From contig OKRF01000001.1 of the NCBI GenBank assembly GCA_900290315.1, forward strand, positions 1 through 5,074: a DNA stretch of 5,074 nt, given 5' to 3'. Position numbers and translations under genes: made by a program. Origin of the DNA: Candidatus Sulfopaludibacter sp. SbA3. Lineage in GTDB: Bacteria > Acidobacteriota > Terriglobia > Bryobacterales > Bryobacteraceae. How positions within the stretch are numbered: the stretch's first letter is position 1; the number at the start of each line of letters is the position of its first letter. Below the pieces are notes generated by a model. It had not been told where the DNA came from. It saw only the letters and a list, made by a program, of their open reading frames with translations, and did not search any database. This document shows positions 1 to 5,074 of the stretch, piece after piece.

Positions 1-1364
1 CTTGTAATCCGACAGCCGCTGGCGGGCATACTCACGCAATTCCTCTTCGCCGGCGGAGGTGCCGGCCCGCAGCACCACAAACGCCACAACCACTTCGCCG
101 TAGATATTGTCCGGCGCTCCAATCACGCCGGCTTCCAGTACGGCGGGATGCTGGTATAGCGCCTCCTCCACCTCCTGCGGCGAAATGTTGGAGCCGCCGC
201 GAACGATGATCTGCTTCAACCGCCCCCGAAACCAGAGGTAGCCGTCGCTGTCCAGGCCTCCCAGGTCGCCGGTGTGCAGCCAACCGCCGCGCAACAGGTT
301 GGCGGTGGCTGCCTCGTCGTTCCAGTATCCGATGCAGTTCGACGAACTCCGCACCACGATTTCGCCGGTCTGTCCCGGCGCAACGTCCCTGTCGTGCAGA
401 TCCACGATGCGCGTTTCGACTCGTGGGACGCCGACCGACCCGTGACGGATAGCGTGTCGCGGATTGATGGAGACGGGAAGGCTCTCGGACATACCATAGA
501 CTTCCTGTACGGGTACTCCGAAGTGCTTCTGGAAGCGCTCCTGCAGGCTGACCGGGACGGTATCGCCTCCCGCGATCACGGAGCGCATCGAGGAAACGTC
601 GCGAGGTTGGCGGATCTGTTCTTCCACCACAAACTGCAGCAGAGCCGGAAGGATCCCGGTATAAGTGCAACGGAAACGCTCGACGGCGTCCAGAACGGCT
701 GCGGGTTGAAACACGGGAACGAGTGCGGCCGTGGCTCCCTGGTAGATGGCAGGAAGCAGCACGCAGTTCAGTGCCGCGGCATGCATCAGGGACGTTACCA
801 CCAACACCACGTCGCCCTCACCGAGGACGTTGGTGCCGATCTGGCGCGCGGTCTCCGCTAAGGTGCGATGGGTGTGCGTGCCCCCCTTGGGCTGTGCGGT
901 GGTCCCGGAAGTGTAAAGAATCACGACCGGCAGATTCTCGTCGAGTTCGGGCAGATTCGCAGCGCTGTGGCAGGTGGGCACGCTGGTGAGGATCTGCCGC
1001 AGGGCGGGGCAGCTCTCGCGAGCCTGTTCCGCCAGCGGGGCCACGGCGGGCTCGCTGAAACAAAGCACGGCTTCGGAGTGGCGGAATTGGTACGCGATCT
1101 CCGCCGGCTTGAGCCGCAGGTTGATGGGCACGGCGATCAGCCCGGCTTTGAAGATCCCGAAAAGAAGCTCGACAGCCTCAATGGTATTGGGCCAGTGAAC
1201 CGCCACGCGTCGCCGGTTCGCAGCCCCTGTTCCACGAACCAATGGGCCAGGTGGCTGGAAGAAGCGTCCAGCTCTTCGTATGTCATGCTCTCGTCGCGGC
1301 AGTAGAGAGCGATTTTCTTTGGATGGCGCGCAGCTTGCGAGTGCAACAAGCTACCTAAAGTCAT
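1..1364 (-). pseudogene. AMP-forming acyl-CoA synthetase/ligase, frameshifted and cut by the window edge
   Basis: Class I adenylate-forming enzyme (ANL superfamily), which activates a carboxylic acid, probably a fatty acid, with ATP and passes the acyl-AMP to CoA. The start at 1364 gives a typical N-terminus (MTLGSLLHSQAARHPKKIAL, then MTYEELDASSSHLAHW). After GLRTGD the frame is lost at about 1208/1209. Adding one base restores GD-R-VAVHWPN and an open frame from there to position 1. That frame carries the ATP-binding loop YTSGTTAQPKGG (about 879-918), YGMSES (about 481-498), LHTGDLG (about 260-280) and GRLKQIIVRGGSNISPQEVE (just after it). The loop has Ala where the consensus has Gly (TTGxPKG). 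The C-terminal region with the catalytic Lys lies beyond the left edge, so about 454 codons are seen. Unrepaired, translation stops at 1137 after 75 residues. The family is certain; the substrate is not. The frameshift may be real decay or a sequencing error, since everything downstream is undamaged. Confidence 0.88.
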
Positions 1365-1389
1365 GGGGAGAGTGTACTACGCTGGATTC

Positions 1390-2208
1390 GTGGCATCCAA
1401 ACCCCTGGCACTGATCACCGGCGCTTCCGCCGGAATTGGAGCAACTTTCGCCCGTGCGCTGGCCGCTCGCGGATACGACTTGATTCTGGTGGCACGCCGC
1501 CGCGACCGCCTGGAAAAACTGGCCACTGAGCTGGCATCCGCGCACGCCATCCGCGCCGACGTGATGGCCGCAGACCTGACCGATCCTGCGCAATTGCAGC
1601 ATGTGGAAGCACGCGTGCGCTCGGCGCCGGCTCTGGACCTGTTGATCAACAACGCCGGGTTCGGCATAGTGGGACGCTTTTGGGAGACGGATGTGGAAGA
1701 GCAGGGCCGGCTGCATCGGCTCCACATTATCGCTCCCATGCGCCTGACGCATGCGGCACTCGCCGTCATGGTTCCGGCCGGCCGCGGCGCGGTGATCAAC
1801 GTATCTTCGCTAGCCGGCTTCGTGGCCAGTCCCGGGAGCGCAACTTACGTCGCCACCAAAAGCTGGATGAATCGCTTCACTGAGGGGATCTACATGGAAC
1901 TGGGCCGCATGGCGTCGCCCGTGCGCGTGCAGGCTCTGTGCCCCGGCTTCACCTACACCGAATTTCACGACGTCGCAGGCATCGATCGCGGGACTATCGC
2001 GGCGCAGTTGTGGATGTCCGCCGAGTCAGTGGTAGAGGCTTCGCTGGCGGGGTTGGAGCGGAAGGCTTCGCTGGCGGGGTTGGAGCGGAATCGGCTATTT
2101 GTGATTCCCGGATGGAGGTACAAACTCATCGCGCGCGCCATCGGCATCCTGCCGGCTTCACTGGTGCGGGCGGGAGCGATCCGGATGGCGCGGAGGAGAA
2201 GACAGTAG
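1390..2208 (+). CDS. Short-chain dehydrogenase/reductase (COG0300-like SDR)
   Basis: Cytosolic NAD(P)-dependent oxidoreductase with a Rossmann fold. Numbered from the GTG at 1390, it shows TGASAGIG (10-17, dinucleotide loop), ILVARRRDRL (32-41; the Arg pair after beta-2 suggests NADP(H)), NNAGFG (87-92), INVSSLAGF (136-144, catalytic Ser) and YVATK (153-157, catalytic Tyr and Lys), then CPGFTYTEF. The usual fourth catalytic residue, an Asn in a segment like LNVLAP, appears here as His (LHIIAP, about 112). The C-terminal part FVIPGWRYK followed by a basic tail resembles the COG0300/DltE-like branch. An in-frame ATG at 1363 would add nine residues (MGRVYYAGF), but it sits on the ligase start codon. 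Family members usually begin a few residues before the first beta strand, so GTG 1390 is preferred; GGGGAGAG at 1365-1372 is rather far upstream for it. A nine-residue tandem duplication lies near residues 217-233. Length is 272 aa from GTG, or 281 from ATG. Substrate unknown. Confidence 0.9.
   Translation: MASKPLALITGASAGIGATFARALAARGYDLILVARRRDRLEKLATELASAHAIRADVMAADLTDPAQLQHVEARVRSAPALDLLINNAGFGIVGRFWETDVEEQGRLHRLHIIAPMRLTHAALAVMVPAGRGAVINVSSLAGFVASPGSATYVATKSWMNRFTEGIYMELGRMASPVRVQALCPGFTYTEFHDVAGIDRGTIAAQLWMSAESVVEASLAGLERKASLAGLERNRLFVIPGWRYKLIARAIGILPASLVRAGAIRMARRRRQ
2037..2090 (+). repeat. Perfect 27-bp tandem duplication inside the SDR gene
   Basis: Two back-to-back identical 27-bp copies (2037-2063 and 2064-2090), each starting GGCTTCGCTGGCGGGG. 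The length is a multiple of three, so the frame is kept and the protein reads EASLAGLER then KASLAGLER. Identity at every base, including third codon positions, points to a recent slippage-type duplication. It falls in the helical region before the FVIPGW strand, away from the catalytic residues. Confidence 0.97.
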
Positions 2209-2231
2209 CGGGGTGGTGTTAGCACATCGCC

Positions 2232-2447
2232 TCATGCGGCCGGTTTGTCCCGGCCTTCCACTTCAGCCATGATTTCCTGGATCGTGGCCCCATCAAGCCA
2301 GCGGTGGCGGTCGCTGGTGTGGTCCCCGGCGCCGGATCGATAAAGACGGAGGAAACGGGCTAGACCGTCCAGCCCGAGTTCGCGTTGAAGAATCGCCAGC
2401 GCGTGCCGCTCGAAGTCCTCATCGCTCATCTTTTCGAGAGGGATCAT
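2232..2447 (-). CDS. Small protein of 71 aa, probable orphan antitoxin of a PIN-toxin operon
   Basis: Begins MIPLEKMSDEDFERHALAIL and continues through LARFLRLYRSGAGD and DRHRWLDG to IQEIMAEVEG; ends at TGA 2234-2232. I recognise no named domain. The sequence looks helical and highly charged, with an acidic N-terminal third and a basic, aromatic middle. The ATG at 2447 is chosen because AGGAG at 2460-2456 lies 8 nt upstream and because it overlaps the stop of the decayed PIN toxin reading frame as ATGA. The frame stays open upstream to 2654, but that extension is toxin sequence read through an internal deletion, not part of this protein. Position right after a PIN gene, size and charge suggest an antitoxin that binds and neutralises the toxin and may repress the operon. 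If so, the order is toxin first, the reverse of classic vapBC. The gene is undamaged although the toxin is wrecked. It converges with the SDR, 23 bp between stops. Confidence 0.72.
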   Translation of the reverse strand: MIPLEKMSDEDFERHALAILQRELGLDGLARFLRLYRSGAGDHTSDRHRWLDGATIQEIMAEVEGRDKPAA

Positions 2448-2732
2448 AGTACCAGCTCCTGATACAAGGATACCGGGTTGCGATGCGTGTGCGGATCTCG
2501 GTGGTGTGCCGGCCTGCGCGGCGCACGCCAGGTGCAGTGCGTCGAAAGCATCGCACCCAAGGGTCTGATGGAAAGCTGCATGCTGGGCCGAGAACGTTGG
2601 CGGGATGACGACTTCATTCGCGAAGGCCAGCAACCGCGCGAAGAATCGCCTCAACGGCTTCGGCTTCGTTGCGAATGCGGCTTTGGCTTTGATCGTCGGT
2701 CAGGCGGTTCAAGCAGCCAGGTACAGCCTCAT
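2444..2732 (-). pseudogene. PIN-domain (VapC-like) toxin, multiply frameshifted and deleted
   Basis: PIN toxins are Mg-dependent ribonucleases with a cluster of Asp/Glu residues. The pieces lie in different frames. From ATG 2732: MRLYL, then a small out-of-frame deletion where the family has beta-1 with the first catalytic Asp. Next comes CLNRLTDDQSQSRIRN followed by EAEAVEAILRAVAGLRE, which stops at a TGA. A further frame resumes at LAFANEVVIPP and gives LGCDAFDALHLACAAQAG, the conserved PIN helix with its Asp. Then come more indels around a vestigial TT(D/E), and finally RNPVSLYQELVL with TGA at 2446-2444. That last stop overlaps the ATG of the 71-aa gene. The whole spans 289 bp; PIN toxins of this kind usually need about 400-450 bp, so roughly 40 codons of the middle are gone. 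The AAGGA ribosome-binding site is still present. At least three independent lesions make a functional product very unlikely. Confidence 0.85.
2456..2460 (-). promoter_or_regulatory. Shine-Dalgarno AGGAG of the 71-aa gene
   Basis: AGGAG ends 8 nt before the ATG at 2447. It lies within the last codons of the former toxin frame (Q-E-L in the tail ending QELVL). This supports starting the small gene at 2447 rather than at the upstream TTG at 2654. Confidence 0.8.
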
Positions 2733-2738
2733 TCGCAG

Positions 2739-2743
2739 TCCTT
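2739..2743 (-). promoter_or_regulatory. Shine-Dalgarno AAGGA of the decayed PIN gene
   Basis: AAGGA lies 6 nt before the ATG at 2732. It supports that ATG as the original toxin start and shows that the leader survived while the coding sequence decayed. Confidence 0.65.
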
Positions 2744-2756
2744 GTTCCGCGCGGCT

Positions 2757-2772
2757 GTACTCACCAGAGTAC
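2757..2772. promoter_or_regulatory. Inverted repeat GTACTC-ACCA-GAGTAC, candidate operator
   Basis: A perfect 6+6 bp inverted repeat with a 4-nt centre, 24 bp upstream of the PIN pseudogene start. It sits just downstream of a possible minus-strand -10 element. Toxin-antitoxin operons are commonly repressed by their own antitoxin or complex at such palindromes, so it is a reasonable operator candidate for the 71-aa gene product. A 6-bp arm also occurs by chance and only one copy is seen. Confidence 0.4.
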
Positions 2773-2774
2773 CC

Positions 2775-2780
2775 ATTCTA
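2775..2780 (-). promoter_or_regulatory. Possible -10 element TAGAAT of the PIN/antitoxin operon
   Basis: TAGAAT read on the minus strand, 43 nt before the PIN start codon and 3 nt before the inverted repeat. No convincing -35 hexamer is found; the nearest TGGAAG is spaced 20 nt away, which is too far. Weak on its own, but its placement with the inverted repeat and AAGGA is consistent with a repressible promoter. Confidence 0.3.
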
Positions 2781-2885
2781 TTGCAGACCGCGGCCCGCTG
2801 CTTCCACTTGTTGCCAGTTGAGACTCCACTCCTGCTTTGAGTTCCCTTGCCCCCAGCGAACGCCCGCGAGTCCCTTTCTCGAGGT

Positions 2886-3045
2886 TTGGCCGCCGCTTGG
2901 ATTTTCAGACAGGTACGTTGAATAGCTCACCCAACGTCTGAACCCTGCGATAGCCCTGGTGGCAATCGCTGAATCAGCTCCACCGCCTTGTCACGCATGG
3001 CCAGCGTTGGCGCCCTCGGCGTAGGCCAGGATGGCGACGCGCCAT
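2886..3045 (-). pseudogene. N-terminal remnant of a second PIN-domain family (copy B)
   Basis: Read from a possible start at 3045 (ATG GCG CGT), the pieces are MAR, then ILAYAEGANAGHA, then in another frame MRDKAVELIQRLPPG, then in another frame TLGELFNVPV. A TGA follows where the family has an Arg codon, with KSKRRP after it in the same frame. This is the N-terminal half of a PIN protein of the type LDTNxLAYAEG...GELFNVLVRKAKRRP. The LDTN stretch bearing the first catalytic Asp is missing between MAR and ILAYAEG, and at least two frameshifts and a stop follow. Beyond about 2886 the similarity ends. The matching C-terminal half is found only in copy A, 0.3 kb away, in diverged form. It is not expected to make a product. 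Confidence 0.78.
2888..2937. repeat. Diverged 50-bp direct repeat, unit 1 (PIN copy B)
   Basis: Matches 3549-3598 at 37 of 50 positions by my ungapped manual count. Read as minus-strand codons of GELFNVLV-RKAKRRP, many differences are synonymous (GGT/GGC, GAG/GAA, CTA/CTG, AAG/AAA). The two copies therefore diverged as functional genes before decaying. Confidence 0.75.
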
Positions 3046-3157
3046 GAACATCGCCACGGACACCGTTCGCAGCAGTTCTGAGAATCGGCGATTGGTGCCG
3101 GCGCGATCGAAACTGCTTTGTCTATGGCGTTCTCCAACACCGTAACAGGCTACCTAA

Positions 3158-3259
3158 CTAACTAGTGAGTCCCAACCCGGCAGCGAGCAGATCGTCGGCC
3201 GTTCGGATGGCATCGACATGAGCAACGCGTACACCAAGATTCGCCAGTGCCAAACGCAC
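3158..3259 (-). other. Unidentified 33-codon open fragment
   Basis: In the same frame as PIN copy A, after that gene's TGA, the sequence stays open from a GTG at 3259 to TAG at 3160-3158. It reads VRLALANLGVRVAHVDAI followed by RTADDLLAAGLGLTS. The composition (Ala, Leu, Asp; amphipathic) looks protein-like rather than random. It has no clear ribosome-binding site and no recognisable complete domain. The part ADDLLAAGLGL faintly recalls the PIN helix that precedes the W-D motif (copy A: ATDLASDHGLTIWD), so it could be a third piece of the same family. That is only a suggestion. It may equally be the tail of a different gene or chance. Confidence 0.3.
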
Positions 3260-3268
3260 GCCTAGAGA

Positions 3269-3612
3269 TCACCGCTCGGTCGTCTTGAGCAGCACCGCCA
3301 ACAATGGGTGAACCGCGGGCGCAAACGGGTTGGTCACGGTGACTCCACGCCACGTAAAGCCGTCTTGGAGATCCTCCGACAAAAGCAAGCGGCATTCGGC
3401 CTCCGCCGAAGCGGCCAGCACGACGGAGTCCCAAATCGTAAGGCCATGATCGGACGCCAGATCTGTCGCGTTAACCATTACGGCGGCGGACGTCTCAACC
3501 GTTGGATACGCGTCGCGCCAACTCAGCACGGCAGTTCGCGCACGTGCCGGCCGCCGTTTGGCTTTTCGCACGAGTACGTTGAACAGTTCGCCAAAGACCG
3601 TCGCAATCGCGT
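3269..3612 (-). pseudogene. C-terminal remnant of a PIN-domain toxin (copy A), 5' end lost
   Basis: An open frame with recognisable PIN sequence: FGELFNVLVRKAKRRP, SWRDAYPTVETSAAVM, ATDLASDHGLTIWDSVVLAA, CRLLLSEDLQDGFTW, GVTVTNPFAP, and a natural-looking C-terminus PLLAVLLKTTER ending at TGA 3271-3269. Asp in WDS and Asp in SEDLQDG are PIN active-site positions. The N-terminal 40-50 residues, with the LDTN motif and first catalytic Asp, are absent. PIN similarity begins at about 3612, only some 6 bp after the stop of the DUF2339 gene. The frame could start at an ATG at 3637 (MWKGTCRFYA), but that lies inside the DUF2339 gene and its first residues are shifted DUF2339 codons. The remaining 110 or so codons are undamaged, so the truncation may be fairly recent. 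Confidence 0.85.
3549..3598. repeat. Diverged 50-bp direct repeat, unit 2 (PIN copy A)
   Basis: Partner of 2888-2937. Both encode the GELFNVLV-RKAKRRP region of the same PIN family on the minus strand, and this unit has the intact frame. Confidence 0.75.
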
Positions 3613-3617
3613 AAAAC

Positions 3618-5074
3618 CTACAAGTACCTTTCCACATGCTCGCGGAAGCGCGTATAAATCCACGACACGCCCACCAGAAAGAGCCCCAGGACGATGAAGG
3701 AGAAAATGCGCGGCAGCGTCTCCAGGTGTCGCAGGTCCCACAGAAACAGCTTCAGAATGCAAGCCATCAGAAGAGCCAGGCCGGAGAGACGCAGCACGCG
3801 ATCACGCAAGGGGAATCCACCAGCCAGCAGAGCTACGCCCTGCACACCGCATGCGATGGTCAGGACGCTTCCGGAGCACTCGTACCCCAGCAGGATGGTA
3901 ATCAGCGATGTCCCCAGCAGCGAGTAATAGAGACGCGCGAAGCGGCCCCGCGGAGCCTGCAATTGGGCGGCATAGAAGCAGGCAGCCGCGGTGGCCGCAC
4001 CCATTACGGGCTCTGCGTCGGTCGTGAGGTTGAGGCCCCAGCAGCGCAGGAAGGCCAACCCCGCCACGATATACGCGTACACGCGCATGACCGGGTCGTC
4101 CCATTGGAAGCTGGCTGCTACCAACGCCAGAGAGACCAGGGCCCACAGCGGGGCAGATCCCGATTCCGGCATAGCGATCCACAGGGCGTCCAGCAGGAAC
4201 AGCGTGCCGGCGGCCAACGCCACGGCGTAGACTTTGCGCTGGCGCACGGTCAAGGCGCGCGCGGCCAGCGCATAAGACAGCAGCATCGCCGCCGCCGGAA
4301 TCAGCGGATGGGCCTTCTCCCCGAGCCACAGGTTGAACGAGACGACACGCAGTGCGCCGAGCGCGGCCACGGCGTAGGCGTGAATGCGGAAATCACTCGG
4401 CAGTTCGAGCAGCCCCAGTTCCAGCGCGACCAACGCCAGCGCCATCCAGGCGAGCCCCAGATAATCGCCGGGAACCAGGTGCCACACCAGCGCGATGGCG
4501 GCCAGCGTGGCCGCTCCGGCGGCGACGTGGCGCGCGCCGCCGCTCTCGCCATCGAGGAAGCGGTCCGCCGTTCGCGCGGCACACAAGGCGAGCGCATAGG
4601 TGACTGCCAACGCTCCCCACAGCGCGGGCTGGTTCGTTTGGAACTCCGCCCAGACGGCAGTGAGGCCCAGAATTCCCACCAGGTATCCCTGCAGCCGAAA
4701 ATCGAACAGCCGGCGCCACCATCCAAACGTGAACGTGCCGGCGGCCAGGCCGAGCCACTCCACGCTGCGATACCGCTCGGGAGCTTCCTTGCCGATTACG
4801 AGGGCGAGCATGGCTGCCGCCGCGTAGCCGTAGAATACATCAGCCGCCGCGATGAAGCGATTGGCGTAGAACACTACGGCATCCACCGCGGCGATGGACG
4901 TCCAGGTGTCGGTGGGCAGCGCGAACATGTCCACCGCGAGTAGCCGTCCGGCTTGCAAAGTGATCAGCCCCGTCCCGATCCAGCGGAGATACGGAGCCTT
5001 GAGACGGACACCAGCCAGGTACACCAGTTCCGCTTCCACCAGCAGAGCCGAGGCGATCCACTGGTGATCGAGCT
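3618..5074 (-). CDS. DUF2339-family multi-spanning membrane protein, C-terminal part
   Basis: The frame is open from the right edge to TAG at 3620-3618, so the start lies outside the window. About 485 codons are visible; members are usually 600-1000 residues. The protein is an almost unbroken series of hydrophobic segments, roughly 12-15 helices separated by short loops with Arg or Trp, for example LITLQAGRLLAVDMFALP near the N-terminal side. The end is diagnostic: LSGLALLMACILKLFLWDLR, HLETLPRIFSFIVLGL and a final SWIYTRFREHVERYL match the C-terminal signature of DUF2339 (K-x-F-x-x-D-L, then R-x-x-S-F). It is an inner-membrane protein of unknown function. A GTG at 5039 is only an internal codon, because the upstream residues (LDHQWIASALLVEAELVYLA) continue the family pattern of repeated helices. 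No damage is seen. Its stop lies 6 bp before the truncated PIN copy A. No terminator hairpin was recognised after it. Confidence 0.88.
   Translation of the reverse strand, partial: LDHQWIASALLVEAELVYLAGVRLKAPYLRWIGTGLITLQAGRLLAVDMFALPTDTWTSIAAVDAVVFYANRFIAAADVFYGYAAAAMLALVIGKEAPERYRSVEWLGLAAGTFTFGWWRRLFDFRLQGYLVGILGLTAVWAEFQTNQPALWGALAVTYALALCAARTADRFLDGESGGARHVAAGAATLAAIALVWHLVPGDYLGLAWMALALVALELGLLELPSDFRIHAYAVAALGALRVVSFNLWLGEKAHPLIPAAAMLLSYALAARALTVRQRKVYAVALAAGTLFLLDALWIAMPESGSAPLWALVSLALVAASFQWDDPVMRVYAYIVAGLAFLRCWGLNLTTDAEPVMGAATAAACFYAAQLQAPRGRFARLYYSLLGTSLITILLGYECSGSVLTIACGVQGVALLAGGFPLRDRVLRLSGLALLMACILKLFLWDLRHLETLPRIFSFIVLGLFLVGVSWIYTRFREHVERYL

Larger units (their letters stand above)
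2448..3617. other. Gene-free block made of toxin remnants
   Basis: No intact gene is found on either strand between the 71-aa gene and the DUF2339 gene. The block holds the PIN pseudogene (to 2732) with its leader (to about 2780), PIN copy B (2886-3045), the open fragment at 3158-3259 and PIN copy A (3269-3612). In 2781-2885 and 3046-3157 I see nothing that can be assigned, apart from a short CTAA-type run (CTAACTAACTAG, 3154-3165). No transposase, terminal inverted repeats, att-like duplications or tRNA explain how the pieces arrived. Confidence 0.7.

Noticed and set aside
32..670. Minus-strand open frame of 212 codons and plus-strand frame 274-861
   Set aside because: Both are out-of-frame shadows of the acyl-CoA synthetase, whose motifs lie in another minus-strand frame. 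They are Arg/Gly-rich without domain features.
1363..1389. SDR start at ATG 1363
   Set aside because: It would add MGRVYYAGF before the Rossmann strand and coincide with the ligase start. GTG 1390 fits the family's N-terminus better, though the ATG is not excluded.
2209..2231. Bidirectional terminator between the converging SDR and 71-aa genes
   Set aside because: The 23-bp gap shows no stem-loop or T-run that I can support.
2232..2654. A single 140-aa protein starting at TTG 2654
   Set aside because: Its first 69 residues are PIN-toxin sequence (AFDALHLACA) joined by frameshifts. The AGGAG before the ATG at 2447 and the ATGA overlap show a separate 71-aa gene.
2478..2925. Plus-strand open frames of 120 and 106 codons
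   Set aside because: They run antisense to the PIN pseudogene and its leader, with Cys/Arg-rich sequence and no domain.
3162..3434. Minus-strand open frame of 90 codons
   Set aside because: It is a frame-shifted reading of PIN copy A; the neighbouring frame has the PIN motifs.
3636..4943. Long plus-strand open frame (435 codons) antisense to the DUF2339 gene
   Set aside because: It is rich in Gln, Arg, Gly and His with no domain, as expected from the reverse complement of a G+C-rich hydrophobic gene. The minus strand carries a clear DUF2339 signature.

Overview
The window is G+C-rich (by eye about 60%) bacterial chromosome. Nothing in it fixes the taxon. The gene style (a large DUF2339-type membrane protein, PIN-type toxin-antitoxin remnants, a COG0300-type dehydrogenase, an acyl-CoA synthetase) would fit a soil bacterium such as an Acidobacteriota member, but that is a guess. 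No rRNA, tRNA, CRISPR array, transposase or phage gene was seen.

Layout. (1) 1-1364, minus strand: an AMP-forming acyl-CoA synthetase/ligase, cut by the left edge and broken by a one-base frameshift about 52 codons in. (2) 1390-2208, plus strand: an intact short-chain dehydrogenase/reductase (SDR), divergent from the ligase. It carries a perfect 27-bp tandem duplication near its 3' end. (3) 2232-2447, minus strand: a small intact gene of 71 codons, convergent with the SDR and probably the surviving antitoxin of a toxin-antitoxin pair. (4) 2444-3617, minus strand: about 1.2 kb without an intact gene, holding the wreckage of at least three PIN-domain toxin genes. One (2444-2732) is the toxin partner of the small gene. 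It still has a good ribosome-binding site, an upstream inverted repeat and an ATGA stop/start overlap with the small gene. The other two (about 2886-3045 and 3269-3612) are the N-terminal and C-terminal parts of two diverged copies of a second PIN family. An unidentified 33-codon open fragment (3158-3259) lies between them. (5) 3618-5074, minus strand: the C-terminal part of a large multi-spanning DUF2339 membrane protein, cut by the right edge.

How the parts relate. The ligase and SDR start only 25 bp apart on opposite strands and could share control in acyl/lipid metabolism, but the ligase looks inactive unless the frameshift is a sequencing error. The central block reads as a toxin-antitoxin graveyard. 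None of the three PIN remnants retains the beta-1 segment with the first catalytic Asp, while the candidate antitoxin downstream is intact with its own strong Shine-Dalgarno. The most useful lead is this toxin-first, orphaned small gene; its identity as an antitoxin is inferred from context, not from a recognised domain.
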